From Rhizorhabdus phycosphaerae (GTDB lineage: Bacteria; Pseudomonadota; Alphaproteobacteria; Sphingomonadales; Sphingomonadaceae), in contig NZ_CP049107.1 of the NCBI RefSeq assembly GCF_011044255.1, positions 186,001 to 250,000 of the forward strand: a stretch of 64,000 nt of DNA, written 5' to 3'. Positions 54,434 to 64,000 of this stretch are shown here, in pieces. Every line of letters starts with the position of its first letter. Within the stretch, counting starts at the first letter, position 1. The notes beneath the pieces were generated by a model. It worked only from the letters and a program-made list of their open reading frames with translations. It ran no database searches and was not told the origin of the DNA. Made by a program: the position numbers and the translations under genes.

Positions 54434-55438
54434 TCACCAGAGGCGCCGTTCTCGCGCCAGATGATAGACGAAGATCGGCACGCCCAGCAGGGCGGTCAGG
54501 ACGCCCAGCCGCAATTCCACGTCCGACGTGGGAATCAGCCGCACCACGATATCGGCAGCGCAGAGCAAAGCGCCTCCACCCAGAGCAGAGGGCAGCAGCA
54601 GCGACGAGGGCGCCCGATCGGTGAAGGGCCGCAGCAGATGCGGAACGATGAGGCCGACGAAGCCGATCGCACCCGATACGGCGACGGCCGCTCCCACGCC
54701 GATGGCGATGCCGAGCATCAGCCGGATACGCACCGCCGAGAGATCGATGCCCAGCGTCCGCGCGGCATCTTCGCCGAGGGTGAGCGCATCGAGCGCGTGC
54801 CCATCCCGGAAGAGCAGGGCCATCGCGGGCAGGATGCAGGGCAGCGCAATCCAGACATGGGTGAAGGAGCGATCCTCGAGCGATCCCATCAGCCAGCTCA
54901 TGATTTCCATCCCCGCGAAGGGATTGGGCGCGAGGTTCAGGGCGAGGCTGATCCCCGCGCCTGCCGCCGTGCCAACCGCGATGCCCGCCAGGATCAGCGA
55001 AAGCGGGCTTTCCGCTTTCCGCGCGAGTAGCAGCAGCGGCGCCAGCCCGATGAACGCGCCGGCGATGGCGAGCAGCGGCAGCGTGGCCGGCTGCATCTGC
55101 GACAGCCCGAAATAGAGCGCGATCACCGCGCCCAGCGCTGCGGCGTTCGACGTGCCGAGGATCGAGGGCTCCGCCAGCGGATTGCGCAGATAGCCCTGGA
55201 GTACCGCGCCGGCCAATCCCAGCATCGCGCCGACGAGCAGTCCCAGCACCGCGCGCGGCAGGCGCAGGTCGATCAGGACATCGCGCAGCAGCGGGTCGCC
55301 GGTGCCGGAGACGATCCCCAGCAACTCGTGCAGCCCATAGCGTGTCGGGCCGGTCAGCAGCGAAGCCGTGGCCAGCAGCAGGGCGAGGATCGCCAGCGAT
55401 GCGATCAGCAGCGCGCGGGGCGGGGGAGAGGAGGCCAT
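54434..55438 (-). CDS. BtuC/FecCD-type ABC transporter permease
   Basis: 334 residues with about nine TM helices and the family pattern: RLPRAVLGLLVGAMLGLAGAVLQGYLRNPLAEPSILG near the start and VSGAIGFVGLIVPHLLR near the end. Such permeases import vitamin B12, haem or ferric siderophores. The start (55438) lies 43 bases from the divergent binding-protein gene. No ATPase gene is adjacent. It ends 6 bases after the convergent glycosyltransferase stop. Confidence 0.9.
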   Translation of the reverse strand: MASSPPPRALLIASLAILALLLATASLLTGPTRYGLHELLGIVSGTGDPLLRDVLIDLRLPRAVLGLLVGAMLGLAGAVLQGYLRNPLAEPSILGTSNAAALGAVIALYFGLSQMQPATLPLLAIAGAFIGLAPLLLLARKAESPLSLILAGIAVGTAAGAGISLALNLAPNPFAGMEIMSWLMGSLEDRSFTHVWIALPCILPAMALLFRDGHALDALTLGEDAARTLGIDLSAVRIRLMLGIAIGVGAAVAVSGAIGFVGLIVPHLLRPFTDRAPSSLLLPSALGGGALLCAADIVVRLIPTSDVELRLGVLTALLGVPIFVYHLARERRLW

Positions 55439-55481
55439 GTCGGTCGGCTTGACCGCAGACGCGCCTTGCTTTCAAGAGAAG

Positions 55482-56366
55482 ATGATGCGGCGCCTCGTGA
55501 AGACCATGATTTTCGCGCTTATGGCGACGGTGTCCATGGCGCCCACCACTGGTGCGAAGGTATCTGCAACGCCTGGGGCGCCCCGGCGGATCGTCTCGCT
55601 CAGCCTCTGCGCGGACCAGTATCTGCTGCTGCTGGCCGATCCCGGGCAGATCGCCGCACTCAACCGATTCTCGCAGGATCGCGGCATGTCATGGGCCTAT
55701 GCGCGGGCCAGGTCGTTTCGCGCTGTCCGGGGCAGTGCGGAGGAACTGATGACGCTCCGCCCCGATCTGGTCTTCACCTCCGGTTTCGGCAGCGCCGCCG
55801 CGCTGGAGGTCCTGCGGCGCCGTCGGGTGCCTGTCGTGGCGCTGGACCGGGCCGAGGATTACCCGGCGATCGAGCGGGTAACGCGTCAGGTGGCGGCCGC
55901 GATAGGGCATCCGGAGCGTGGCGATGCGCTGATCACGGACATGCGCGCGCGTCTCCGGGCGCTCGGCCCACCACCGGGGCGGGGGCGCGTTGCCGCTTAT
56001 TATCAACGGCGCGGCTATCTGACCGGGCAGGGGACGCTGATCGACGAGATGATGCGGCATGCCGGTCTTGCCAATCTCGCCGGCCGCCTCGGTCGCCCGA
56101 TGCTGTCCTATCTGTCGATCGAACAGCTGGCGACCGCGCGGCCCGATTTCCTGCTGGTCGAACAGAAAGGCGTGGTACGCGATCGGGGCACCGAGATGCT
56201 CGAACATCCGTTGCTGCGCCGCGTCGTTCCCGACCGGCGCAGGATCCTGCTTCCGGAGGCGCTGACGACCTGTGCGGGACCGAGCTATCCCGATGCAATG
56301 GCGGCCCTCTATGACGGGATCAGGAAGGCCGACCGCCTTTCCACGCCGCGCTCTCAGTCGCGCTGA
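55482..56366 (+). CDS. Periplasmic binding protein, BtuF-like
   Basis: 294 residues from the ATG at 55482. Signal peptide 1-24 (FALMATVSMAPTTGA). The mature protein shows the class III binding protein fold with RRIVSLSLCADQYLLLLAD, ELMTLRPDLVFTSGFGSAAALEVLRRR and RVPVVALD. It is the likely partner of the divergent permease, for B12 or a related metal-chelate. An upstream frame from 55368 overlaps the permease gene. Its 3' end overlaps the XpaC-like gene by 13 bases. Confidence 0.87.
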   Translation: MMRRLVKTMIFALMATVSMAPTTGAKVSATPGAPRRIVSLSLCADQYLLLLADPGQIAALNRFSQDRGMSWAYARARSFRAVRGSAEELMTLRPDLVFTSGFGSAAALEVLRRRRVPVVALDRAEDYPAIERVTRQVAAAIGHPERGDALITDMRARLRALGPPPGRGRVAAYYQRRGYLTGQGTLIDEMMRHAGLANLAGRLGRPMLSYLSIEQLATARPDFLLVEQKGVVRDRGTEMLEHPLLRRVVPDRRRILLPEALTTCAGPSYPDAMAALYDGIRKADRLSTPRSQSR

Positions 56367-57067
56367 TCGTCGGCACCGCGATATTTGAGTTCGAGATAGC
56401 GGCCCTGCGTCGCAAGCTTGTCGAGGTCGCCGCTGACGAGTTGCTCGCCCATGCGGCGCAGTTCGTCGTCGACCACCTTCAATCCTTCGACGAGCTGACG
56501 GTCCGGGGAACTGCCATTGCGATCGACGCGGCGCATGGCCTCGGGGACCTGCTTATAGCCTTCGACGAGCTCCGGCAGCTCTTCCGCCATGAGCTTACGG
56601 AACTCATGGGCAGCGGGGTCGTGCGGATCGAGCTTGGCCAGCTGCGGGCCCAGCGCTTCGAGCTTGATTCCGATCTCGTCTGCCAGTCTCTGTGCCGGGG
56701 CGGGGAGGGCGAGCCTCTGCGCTTCCAGCCAGCGTTCGGTCTGTGAGGGGAGAAGCGGCAGGTCGCTCTTCGCCATCTGCTGCGGCGTCGGCTCGGGCGC
56801 CTGGGGCCAGCCGAGGATGCCGAAGAAGACGACCGCCATCGCGACCATCATCAGAAAGAAGCCCCAGATGCCGAGCGGCGTCACGAAGGCTCCGATGATG
56901 CCCCCGGCCAGCGCTACACCGAGCACCGCGAAGAAGGCGAGGCGGAGCCGGCGAAAGAAGCCGACGACGCGGCGCCGGTGCGCCTTGATCGCGCGGGGCG
57001 TGGTGCGCGAGCGTATGCGCTCCAGCACCTCTTCGGCGCGATCCATGGCGGCGCGGCTGTCGACCAT
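56354..57067 (-). CDS. XpaC-like membrane protein
   Basis: 237 residues. N-terminal basic segment, two adjacent TM helices (about 43-85), then a soluble helical domain with RWLEAQRLALPAPAQRLADEIG and LVEGLKVVDDELRRMGEQLVSGD. This matches the XpaC (5-bromo-4-chloroindolyl phosphate hydrolysis) family, whose real role is unknown. It lies 12 bases after telA, the usual partner. Confidence 0.75.
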   Translation of the reverse strand: MVDSRAAMDRAEEVLERIRSRTTPRAIKAHRRRVVGFFRRLRLAFFAVLGVALAGGIIGAFVTPLGIWGFFLMMVAMAVVFFGILGWPQAPEPTPQQMAKSDLPLLPSQTERWLEAQRLALPAPAQRLADEIGIKLEALGPQLAKLDPHDPAAHEFRKLMAEELPELVEGYKQVPEAMRRVDRNGSSPDRQLVEGLKVVDDELRRMGEQLVSGDLDKLATQGRYLELKYRGADDQRD

Positions 57068-57079
57068 CTTCTGCTTGTC

Positions 57080-58267
57080 CTATTCCAGCGCCTTGAACGG
57101 CTCGGTCTGCCCCTGGGCGGTACCCTCGGCGCGCGCGATATAGCCCTTCGACTTCTCGACCTCGCTGGTCAGCACGTTCACCGTCTGCTTCATCGAGGAC
57201 AGGGCCTCGACCTTGAAACGATCGATCGTGTCCATCGTGTCGTAGATATTCTGGAAGGCGCGCTGCAGCGTTTCGATCGGAATCGTCGACGAAGCGGCCT
57301 GCTTGTGGATCTCGGCCGTCTGGTTTTTCAGCATCGTGCCGGTCGACTCGATCATGTTGGCGGTCGTCGTGTTGAGCGCCGTGATCTGTTCCAGAACCAG
57401 CTTCTGGTTGGTCAGCGCCTGCGCCACGGTGACGGCCGTGCGCAGTGCCGAAACGGTCGTCGTCGAGGCGCGGTCGACGCCCTTGACCAGTTCGATATTG
57501 TTCTTCTTGACCAGATCGAGCGCCAGATAGCCCTGCACCGTGACCGCCATCTGGGTCAGCAGATCCTGCGTGCGCTGGCGGACATAGAAGAGCGCGGTTT
57601 CCCGGATCGCCTTCGCCTTTTCGGGATCGCTGCTGTCGAGTTCGAGCGCCTTCGCCTCGAGCCGCTCGTCCAGTGTCTTCGACAGGTGGATCATCTGCTC
57701 GAGCCGGCCCATCGCCGCCCAGAGATTCTGCCGCTCGACGTCGATCGCGGCATTGTCCTTGATCAGTTCGTCCTTGCCCGAAGCGAGGCTGTTGAGGATC
57801 GAAGAGATGTGGCTCTGCGCCGACCGATAGCTGTCGAAATAGTCGCGCATCCGGTCGCCCCAGGGGATGATCCCGAACAGCTTCTTGCGCGTGAACAAAT
57901 TGTCTCGCTTGCCGGGGTCGAGGTCCTCCACCGTCCGGCGCAGTTCGGCCAGATTGGCGCCGACGCCATTGTCCGCGTCGATCGCCTTGACGGGGCGATC
58001 GAGGAAGCGGTTCGACTGTCCGGCCGCTTCGGCGATCTCGCGACGGCCCATGTTGCTGATCGAATCGACCCGCTTGCCGAACTCCGGGCTGTTGACGTCC
58101 TGGGCCACCAGGTCATCGACGAACGCGTCGACCTTTTCTTCCAGCTGGCTCCGCTGTTCGTCTCGCAACGGGACGAGGCCAGCTGCCTTCTCCGGCGCGA
58201 GAGCCTTCACCGGTGCGGGCGGCTGCAGCACCAGATCGGGTTGCTCTGTCGTCGTCGTGCTGGCCAT
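57080..58267 (-). CDS. telA: TelA/KlaA toxic-anion resistance family protein
   Basis: 395 residues, largely helical and soluble. Family features are DNLFTRKKLFGIIPWGDRMRDYFDSYRSAQSHI and the long C-terminal helix with TMLKNQTAEIHKQAASSTIPIETLQRAFQNIYDTMDTID. TelA proteins are linked to tellurite and cell-envelope stress resistance. The gene is the promoter-proximal member of a telA-xpaC pair and is divergent from typA. Confidence 0.9.
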   Translation of the reverse strand: MASTTTTEQPDLVLQPPAPVKALAPEKAAGLVPLRDEQRSQLEEKVDAFVDDLVAQDVNSPEFGKRVDSISNMGRREIAEAAGQSNRFLDRPVKAIDADNGVGANLAELRRTVEDLDPGKRDNLFTRKKLFGIIPWGDRMRDYFDSYRSAQSHISSILNSLASGKDELIKDNAAIDVERQNLWAAMGRLEQMIHLSKTLDERLEAKALELDSSDPEKAKAIRETALFYVRQRTQDLLTQMAVTVQGYLALDLVKKNNIELVKGVDRASTTTVSALRTAVTVAQALTNQKLVLEQITALNTTTANMIESTGTMLKNQTAEIHKQAASSTIPIETLQRAFQNIYDTMDTIDRFKVEALSSMKQTVNVLTSEVEKSKGYIARAEGTAQGQTEPFKALE

Positions 58268-58474
58268 TGCCGGCGTCTCCCTCGTGCTTTGCTGACCGCA
58301 AAGATGGCCGCAAGAGGTGCATTATTCAAGCGATACGGCGCCGCATGCGGCGTAACCCCCTTGCAATCGATGATTGCAGAAATTGCAATTGCCGTTGACG
58401 CATCCGCATTTGTCGAATCGCGTCGGGAGGAGCAACAGGGACGGGCCTTTCAGGCATCCTCTCCTAATGACTTC

Positions 58475-58506
58475 GGGCTGGTTCGTTCGGACCGGCCCTT
58501 TTTTTG
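58475..58506 (+). terminator. Intrinsic terminator upstream of typA
   Basis: GGGCTGGT at 58475-58482 pairs with ACCGGCCC at 58491-58498 (one G-U pair), with an 8-base loop, followed by eight T residues (58499-58506). It lies 118 bases before the typA start and has no upstream plus-strand gene. It fits a small RNA end or an attenuator. Confidence 0.72.
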
Positions 58507-58560
58507 CCTTTCGTGGATCGCGACGCGACCCGCAGACTGGCGTCTACGATACGCCGCCCT

Positions 58561-58588
58561 TGTTGCATCGCGACATTTCCGCTATGCG
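58561..58588 (+). promoter_or_regulatory. Possible typA promoter
   Basis: TTGTTG at 58561-58566 and CTATGC at 58583-58588 are spaced 16 bases, 36 bases before the typA ATG. The match to the -35/-10 consensus is partial. If real, typA transcription begins after the upstream terminator. Confidence 0.22.
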
Positions 58589-58623
58589 CGCGGCAAATCC
58601 CTCCAGTCAGGACCTTTACGACC

Positions 58624-60444
58624 ATGAGCCTCCGCAACGTGGCGATCATTGCGCATGTCGATCACGGCAAGACCACGCTGGTCGACCAGCTGTTTCGCCA
58701 GTCCGGCACCTTCCGTGACAACCAGCGCGTCGAAGAGCGCGCAATGGACTCGAACGATCTCGAAAAGGAACGTGGCATCACGATCCTGGCCAAGTGCACG
58801 TCGGTCGACTGGGAGGGCACGCGGATCAACATCGTCGACACCCCCGGCCACGCCGATTTCGGCGGAGAGGTGGAGCGCATCCTGTCGATGGTCGACGGGG
58901 TCATCCTGCTGGTGGACTCGTCCGAAGGCGCGATGCCGCAGACAAAGTTCGTGACCGGCAAGGCGCTGGCCCTCGGCCTGCGCCCGATCGTCGTCGTGAA
59001 CAAGATCGATCGCCCGGATTCGCGTGTCGAAGAGGTGCTGAACGAGGTGTTCGACCTGTTCGTCAGCCTCGACGCGACCGACGAGCAGCTCGATTTCCCG
59101 GTTCTCTACGCCTCGGGTCGCAACGGCTATGCGAGCGAAGACGCGCAGGCGCGCGAAGGCACGCTGCGCCCGCTGTTCGAGCGGATCGTGGACCATGTTC
59201 CGGCGCCGCAGCTCGATCTTGAAGCGCCGTTCAGCTTCCTCGTGACGCTGCTCGACCGCGACAACTTCCTCGGCCGTATCCTGACCGGTCGCGTCAACAG
59301 CGGCACGGTGAAGCTCAATCAGCCGATCCACGCGCTCGACGTCGACGGCAAGATCATCGAAACCGGCCGCGCGACCAAGCTCATGTCCTTCCAGGGCCTC
59401 GAGCGCGTGCCCGTCGAAGAGGCCAAGGCCGGCGACATTATCTGCATGGCCGGCCTGACGGTCGCGACCGTGGCGAACACCATCGCCGATCCGTCGGTCT
59501 CGGTTCCGATCAAGGCGCAGCCGATCGATCCGCCGACGCTGTCGATGACCTTCGCAGTGAACGACAGCCCGATGGCAGGCCGTGAAGGCACGAAGGTGAC
59601 GAGCCGCATGATCCGCGACCGTCTGTTCCGCGAAGCCGAGTCCAATGTCGCGATCAAGGTGACGGAGAGCGCGGGCAAGGACAGCTTCGACGTTGCCGGT
59701 CGCGGCGAGCTTCAGCTCGGCGTGCTGATCGAGACGATGCGCCGCGAGGGCTTCGAGCTGGGCATCAGTCGTCCGCGCGTGCTGTTCCGCGAGAATGAGC
59801 AGGGCGGCAAGGAAGAGCCTTATGAGACGGTCGTGATCGACGTCGACGAGGAATATTCGGGCACGGTCGTGGAGAAGATGAATCTCCGCAAGGCCGAGAT
59901 GACCGACATGCGTCCTTCGGGTGGCGGCAAGACCCGCATCACCTTCTCGGCACCGTCGCGCGGCCTGATCGGCTATCATGGCGAGTTCCTGTCGGACACC
60001 CGCGGTACCGGCATCATGAACCGCCTGTTCGAGAAGTACGGCCCCCACAAGGGGAACATCGAAGGTCGCAAGAACGGCGTGCTGATCTCGAACGGTGCGG
60101 GCGAAGCGAACAGCTACGCGCTCGGCCCGCTCGAAGAGCGCGGCATCCTGTTCGTCGGCCATGGCGAGGCCCTCTATGAGGGGATGATCGTCGGCGAGAA
60201 CGCGAAGACCGACGATCTCGAAGTCAACCCGATGAAGGCGAAGCAGCTCACCAACTTCCGCGCTTCGGGTGGCAAGGACGACGCGATCCGCCTGACGCCG
60301 CCGAAGAAGATGACCCTGGAGCAGGCCATCGCCTATATCGACGACGATGAGCTGGTCGAAGTCACTCCGAAGTCGATCCGCCTGCGCAAGCGCCATCTCG
60401 ACCCGCATGAGCGCAAGCGCGCAAGCCGGGCCAAGGCCGCCTGA
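58624..60444 (+). CDS. typA: Ribosome-binding GTPase TypA/BipA
   Basis: 606 residues from [18 protein letters not shown] (58624). G motifs [24 protein letters not shown] and [11 protein letters not shown]-like domains follow, and the C-terminal domain carries [22 protein letters not shown]. TypA is needed for growth under cold and stress. Upstream codons to 58504 overlap the terminator region. A strong terminator follows the gene. Confidence 0.97.
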   Translation: MSLRNVAIIAHVDHGKTTLVDQLFRQSGTFRDNQRVEERAMDSNDLEKERGITILAKCTSVDWEGTRINIVDTPGHADFGGEVERILSMVDGVILLVDSSEGAMPQTKFVTGKALALGLRPIVVVNKIDRPDSRVEEVLNEVFDLFVSLDATDEQLDFPVLYASGRNGYASEDAQAREGTLRPLFERIVDHVPAPQLDLEAPFSFLVTLLDRDNFLGRILTGRVNSGTVKLNQPIHALDVDGKIIETGRATKLMSFQGLERVPVEEAKAGDIICMAGLTVATVANTIADPSVSVPIKAQPIDPPTLSMTFAVNDSPMAGREGTKVTSRMIRDRLFREAESNVAIKVTESAGKDSFDVAGRGELQLGVLIETMRREGFELGISRPRVLFRENEQGGKEEPYETVVIDVDEEYSGTVVEKMNLRKAEMTDMRPSGGGKTRITFSAPSRGLIGYHGEFLSDTRGTGIMNRLFEKYGPHKGNIEGRKNGVLISNGAGEANSYALGPLEERGILFVGHGEALYEGMIVGENAKTDDLEVNPMKAKQLTNFRASGGKDDAIRLTPPKKMTLEQAIAYIDDDELVEVTPKSIRLRKRHLDPHERKRASRAKAA

Positions 60445-60465
60445 GGCGCGCCAAACCCAAAAATT

Positions 60466-60499
60466 AAAGGGGCGCCGGTCGATCCGGCGCCCCTTTTTT
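60466..60499. terminator. Terminator between typA and gltD
   Basis: AAAGGGGCGCCGG at 60466-60478 pairs with CCGGCGCCCCTTT at 60484-60496, with a 5-base loop. Plus-strand T residues continue to 60499. On the minus strand the stem is followed by tttaattttt, so it can serve both converging genes. Confidence 0.88.
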
Positions 60500-60547
60500 G
60501 TCTGGCCGTTTTCGCCTGACCTGCCGGCCGAACCGACGAGCCGGATA

Positions 60548-61984
60548 TCAGCGCGGCAGTTCGGTCGTGCCCATCAGGTGCAGGTCGACCGCACGAGCGC
60601 ATTGACGGCCCTCGCGGATCGCCCAGACGATCAGACTCTGGCCGCGGCGCATGTCGCCACAGGCGAAGATCCCGTCCTGGCTCGTGGCATAGGCGTTGGT
60701 GTCGGCCTTCACATTGCCACGTGCGTCGAGTTCGACGCCGGCCTGTTCGATCATTCCCGCCGCATTCGGTCCGACGAAGCCCATGGCGAGCAGGACCAGG
60801 TCGGTCTTCAGCGTGAACTCGCTGCCCGGCACTTCCTGCATCCGGCCATCCACCCATTCGACGCGGACGCATTCGAGCCCGGTGAGCTGGCCGTTGTTGC
60901 CGACCGCGCGCTTGGTCAGCACGGCCCAGTCGCGCTCGCAGCCTTCCTCGTGGCTGGACGAGGTGCGCAGCTTCAGCGGCCAGTTCGGCCAAGTCAGCGC
61001 CTTCGCCTCTTTCTCGGGCGGCTTCGGCATGATCTCGAGTTGGGTCACCGAGGCGGCGCCCTGACGGTTGGAGGTGCCGACGCAGTCCGACCCCGTATCG
61101 CCGCCGCCGATCACCACGACATGCTTGCCGGTGGCCGTCAGCGTCCCGCGCGGTGCGGCGCGCAGCTCGTCGTCGCCCGCAACGCGCTTGTTCTGCTGGG
61201 TGAGGAACTCCATCGCATAGCGGACGCCCTGAAGCTCGAAGCCCGGTATCTCCAGCGGGCGGGGCTTTTCGGCGCCACCCGACAGGACAATCGCGTCGAA
61301 ATTCTCTCGGAGCGATTCCAGCGACACCTGAACGCCGACTTCGGTCGAGGTGCGGAAGGTGACGCCTTCCGCTTCCATCTGGACCAGCCGGCGGTTGATC
61401 AGATGCTTTTCCATTTTGAAGTCGGGAATACCGTAGCGAAGTAGCCCGCCCATACGGTCGTTCTTCTCGAACAAGGTCACGCTGTGTCCGGCGCGCGCCA
61501 GCTGCTGGGCGCAGGCCATGCCGGCCGGGCCCGAGCCGACCACCGCGACCGACTTGCCCGTCTTGCGGGTCGGCAGCTGCGGCCGGATCCAGCCTTCTTC
61601 CCATCCGCGATCGACGATCGCGCATTCGATCGACTTGATCGTAACCGGCGTGTCCTGGATGTTCAGGGTGCAGGCCGCCTCGCACGGAGCGGGGCAGACG
61701 CGGCCAGTGAATTCCGGAAAATTATTGGTCGAATGAAGAACTTCGAGCGCGTTCTTCCAGTCCTCTTCGAAAACCAGATGGTTCCAGTCCGGGATGATGT
61801 TGTTCACCGGACAGCCATTGTGACAGAAGGGAATGCCGCAATTCATGCAGCGCGCGGCCTGGTCGCGCAGTTCCTTGTCGCCCAGCGGAACGATGAACTC
61901 GTTCCAGTGCTTCAGGCGCTCGGTCGGCTTCGCATAGCTGCGATCCTTGCGCTCGATCTCGAGAAATCCGGTTGCCTTGCCCAT
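60548..61984 (-). CDS. gltD: Glutamate synthase small subunit
   Basis: 478 residues. The N-terminal Fe-S cysteines are in [18 protein letters not shown] and [14 protein letters not shown] site [17 protein letters not shown] and NADPH site [16 protein letters not shown]. It passes electrons from NADPH to GltB in ammonium assimilation. It lies 13 bases downstream of gltB, so both form one operon. Confidence 0.96.
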   Translation of the reverse strand: MGKATGFLEIERKDRSYAKPTERLKHWNEFIVPLGDKELRDQAARCMNCGIPFCHNGCPVNNIIPDWNHLVFEEDWKNALEVLHSTNNFPEFTGRVCPAPCEAACTLNIQDTPVTIKSIECAIVDRGWEEGWIRPQLPTRKTGKSVAVVGSGPAGMACAQQLARAGHSVTLFEKNDRMGGLLRYGIPDFKMEKHLINRRLVQMEAEGVTFRTSTEVGVQVSLESLRENFDAIVLSGGAEKPRPLEIPGFELQGVRYAMEFLTQQNKRVAGDDELRAAPRGTLTATGKHVVVIGGGDTGSDCVGTSNRQGAASVTQLEIMPKPPEKEAKALTWPNWPLKLRTSSSHEEGCERDWAVLTKRAVGNNGQLTGLECVRVEWVDGRMQEVPGSEFTLKTDLVLLAMGFVGPNAAGMIEQAGVELDARGNVKADTNAYATSQDGIFACGDMRRGQSLIVWAIREGRQCARAVDLHLMGTTELPR

Positions 61985-61997
61985 CTTTATTCTCCGG

Positions 61998-64000
61998 TCA
62001 TTCGGCAGCGACGTTGGCGGCGGCGAGGCGCTCGGCCTCCAGCTGCTGCAACGCCCGTCGATAGTCGCGCGGCATCACCTTGACGAAGCGCGACAGCGTA
62101 TTCTCCCAATCCTCCAGCAGGGCAGCCGCCTGGGCGCTGCCCGTGTGGAGGTGATGGCGTTCGAGCAGGATGCGGAGCCGCGCGGCGTCATGGCGGAGCA
62201 TGTCGCCCATGCCATAATCATGGACGCTGACCGCACGCTGCTGCGGCCGGCCTTCCTCCACGTCGGCGTCCGCCGCCGGATCGATCGGCTCGACATCGAC
62301 CATCGCCAGGTTGCAACGCTGACGGAACAGCCCATCGGCGTCATAGACATAGGCGATACCGCCCGACATGCCGGCCGCGAAGTTGCGCCCGGTCTGGCCG
62401 AGCACGACGACCACGCCGCCGGTCATATATTCGCAGCCATGGTCGCCGGTGCCTTCGACGACTGCGATCGCGCCCGAGTTGCGCACCGCGAAACGCTCGC
62501 CGGCGACACCCTGGAAATAGGCCTCGCCCGCGATCGCGCCGTAAAGCACGGTGTTGCCGACGATGATGTTCTCCAGCGGGTTGCGGTTCACATGGCCGGG
62601 CTGGCGGACGATCACGCGGCCGCCCGACAGGCCCTTGCCGACATAGTCGTTGCCGTCACCCGTCAGCTCGAGGGTCACGCCATGGGCGAGGAAGGCGCCA
62701 AAGCTCTGCCCGGCGACGCCCGACAGGCGGATCGTGATGGTGTTCTCGAGCAGACCCTCATGGCCATAACGTCGTGCAACTTCGCCCGAGAGCATCGCGC
62801 CAACGGTCCGGTTCACGTTGAAGACGGGCCGTTCGATGACGACCGGCTCACCGCTTTCCAGCGCCGGCGCCGCGGCCGCGATCAGGTCGTTGTCTAGGGC
62901 TCCGTCGAGCCCATGGTCCTGATACTGCGAATGGTGAAGCGTGTTGCCCATCGCCGGCTCGGCGCGGTGCAGCAGGCGACCCAGTTCGACGCCGTGCGCC
63001 TTCCAATGGTTGAGCGCCTTGCGCATGTCGATCCGGTCGACCCGACCGACCATCTCCTTGAGCGTGCGGAAGCCCATCTCCGCCATGATCTGGCGAAGCT
63101 CTTCCGCGACGAAGAAGAAATAGTTGATCACATGCTCGGGCTGGCCGCTGAAGCGCGCGCGAAGGACGGGATCCTGCGTCGCGACGCCGACCGGGCAGGT
63201 GTTCAGATGGCATTTGCGCATCATGATGCAGCCGGCAGCGATCAGCGGCGCGGTGGCGAAGCCGAACTCGTCGGCACCGAGCAGCGCGCCGATCGCGACG
63301 TCGCGGCCCGTCCGCAGGCCGCCATCGACCTGCACGACGATCCGACTGCGCAGACCGTTGAGGAGCAGCGTCTGCTGGGTCTCGGCGAGGCCGATCTCCC
63401 AAGGGCTGCCGGCATGGGTCAGCGAGGTGAGGGGGGACGCTCCGGTGCCGCCCTCATAGCCGGAGATGGTCACATGGTCGGCGCGCGCCTTGGAGACGCC
63501 TGCGGCAACCGTGCCGACGCCGACTTCGGACACCAGCTTGACCGAGACTCGCGCACCCGGATTGACGTTCTTCAGGTCGTGGATCAGCTGCGCCAGATCC
63601 TCGATCGAATAGATGTCATGATGCGGCGGCGGGGAGATGAGGCCGACGCCCGGCGTGGAGTGGCGCACGCGGGCGATGTTCTTGTCGACCTTGTCGCCAG
63701 GCAACTGGCCGCCTTCGCCGGGCTTCGCGCCCTGCGCCATCTTGATCTGGATGTCGTCGGCATTGACCAGATATTCGGTCGTCACGCCGAAGCGGCCCGA
63801 GGCGACCTGCTTGATCGCAGAACGCATCGAATCGCCGTTGGGCAGCGGCTTGAAGCGGTCGGCTTCCTCGCCGCCTTCGCCGGTGTTCGAACGTCCGCCG
63901 ATGCGGTTCATCGCCAGGGCGAGCGTCGTATGCGCTTCGCGCGAGATCGAACCGAAGCTCATCGCGCCGGTGGCGAAGCGCTTGACGATTTCGGACGCCG
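61998..64000 (-). CDS. gltB: Glutamate synthase large subunit, 3' part (partial)
   Basis: The reading frame is open to the window end; about 667 C-terminal residues are present. The FMN/2-oxoglutarate region has [20 protein letters not shown] and [13 protein letters not shown]. The 3Fe-4S cysteines lie in [19 protein letters not shown]. The C-terminal GXGXG beta-helix ends with [22 protein letters not shown]. The amidotransferase and central domains lie outside. It makes glutamate from glutamine and 2-oxoglutarate. The Met at 63962 is internal. Confidence 0.95.
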   Translation of the reverse strand, partial: ASEIVKRFATGAMSFGSISREAHTTLALAMNRIGGRSNTGEGGEEADRFKPLPNGDSMRSAIKQVASGRFGVTTEYLVNADDIQIKMAQGAKPGEGGQLPGDKVDKNIARVRHSTPGVGLISPPPHHDIYSIEDLAQLIHDLKNVNPGARVSVKLVSEVGVGTVAAGVSKARADHVTISGYEGGTGASPLTSLTHAGSPWEIGLAETQQTLLLNGLRSRIVVQVDGGLRTGRDVAIGALLGADEFGFATAPLIAAGCIMMRKCHLNTCPVGVATQDPVLRARFSGQPEHVINYFFFVAEELRQIMAEMGFRTLKEMVGRVDRIDMRKALNHWKAHGVELGRLLHRAEPAMGNTLHHSQYQDHGLDGALDNDLIAAAAPALESGEPVVIERPVFNVNRTVGAMLSGEVARRYGHEGLLENTITIRLSGVAGQSFGAFLAHGVTLELTGDGNDYVGKGLSGGRVIVRQPGHVNRNPLENIIVGNTVLYGAIAGEAYFQGVAGERFAVRNSGAIAVVEGTGDHGCEYMTGGVVVVLGQTGRNFAAGMSGGIAYVYDADGLFRQRCNLAMVDVEPIDPAADADVEEGRPQQRAVSVHDYGMGDMLRHDAARLRILLERHHLHTGSAQAAALLEDWENTLSRFVKVMPRDYRRALQQLEAERLAAANVAAE

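Larger units (their letters stand above)
58268..58623. other. Gene-free region between telA and typA, with a terminator-ended leader or small RNA
   Basis: No protein gene is seen. On the plus strand a C/U-rich stretch (catcctctcc, 58455-58464) precedes a hairpin and T run at 58475-58506, although no plus-strand gene lies upstream. So the upstream part may be transcribed as a separate small RNA, or it may be the leader of typA. A weak promoter-like element follows the T run. Divergent promoters for telA are also expected here. Confidence 0.4.

Noticed and set aside
55439-55481. Possible cobalamin riboswitch between permease and binding-protein genes
   Set aside because: Only 43 bases, far too short, and no B12-box sequence.
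58582-60408. 608-codon minus-strand frame over typA
   Set aside because: Antisense shadow caused by high GC; typA has all GTPase motifs.
1-64000. CRISPR arrays, rRNA, tRNA, insertion sequences
   Set aside because: No spaced direct repeats, no rRNA or tRNA-like sequence and no transposase frame were found by reading.

Overview
The window is high-GC chromosomal DNA of an alphaproteobacterium, most likely a sphingomonad (Sphingomonas/Rhizorhabdus type). This rests on gene order and protein character: the dusB-ntrBC-ntrYX-hfq-hflX block, a fused ispDF, DUF484 next to xerC, DUF4169, a TorF-type porin, and an Hfq made of two tandem domains. No database search was run, so the assignment is inference. 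No rRNA, tRNA, CRISPR array, integrase-flanked island or insertion sequence was recognised. Genes are densely packed with many 1-4 bp start/stop overlaps.

Layout. 1-2.75 kb: a broken membrane/nuclease-like gene, era and rnc (minus), and a small DUF4169 gene. 2.75-8.3 kb: flagellar genes on the minus strand (fliP-fliQ-fliR-flhB export gate, then fliD-fliS and a small membrane protein). 8.3-13.3 kb: priA, a transaldolase, DUF484 and xerC. 13.3-22.8 kb: a four-gene minus-strand operon encoding a pentaheme c554-like cytochrome, a lipoprotein with two GlcG/HbpS-like domains, an outer-membrane beta-barrel, and a 1367-residue protein joining ten CXXCH haem sites to an LVIVD-repeat domain. 22.8-28.6 kb: an aldehyde dehydrogenase and an acetolactate-synthase-like ThDP enzyme, cysS, and a secreted FecR-like protein. 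28.6-40.8 kb: a CHASE2 adenylate cyclase, rmuC, a TorF porin, an M28 peptidase, ettA, carbonic anhydrase, lipA, a COQ10/RatA-like protein, pncC and ispDF. 41-50.2 kb: dusB, the two nitrogen two-component systems NtrBC and NtrYX, hfq and hflX. 50.2-58.3 kb: mazG, a LysR regulator divergent from a membrane protein plus GT2 glycosyltransferase, a BtuC/BtuF-like pair without an ATPase, and an XpaC/TelA pair. 58.3-64 kb: typA behind a leader with an intrinsic terminator, gltD, and the 3' part of gltB (runs off the window).

Most of the window is housekeeping. The stand-out is the 13.3-22.8 kb operon. Its parts (inner-membrane-anchored multihaem cytochrome, outer-membrane barrel, large multihaem cytochrome with a beta-propeller-like end, haem-binding-type lipoprotein) are those expected of a trans-envelope electron conduit of the porin-cytochrome kind, but it is built differently from the Mtr, Pio or Omb-Oma-Omc systems. 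That role is inference from sequence features and co-transcription; nothing here shows the substrate. Other points of interest are the tandem Hfq, the terminator-ended leader or small RNA before typA, a likely CTG start after tal, and the frameshifted first gene.
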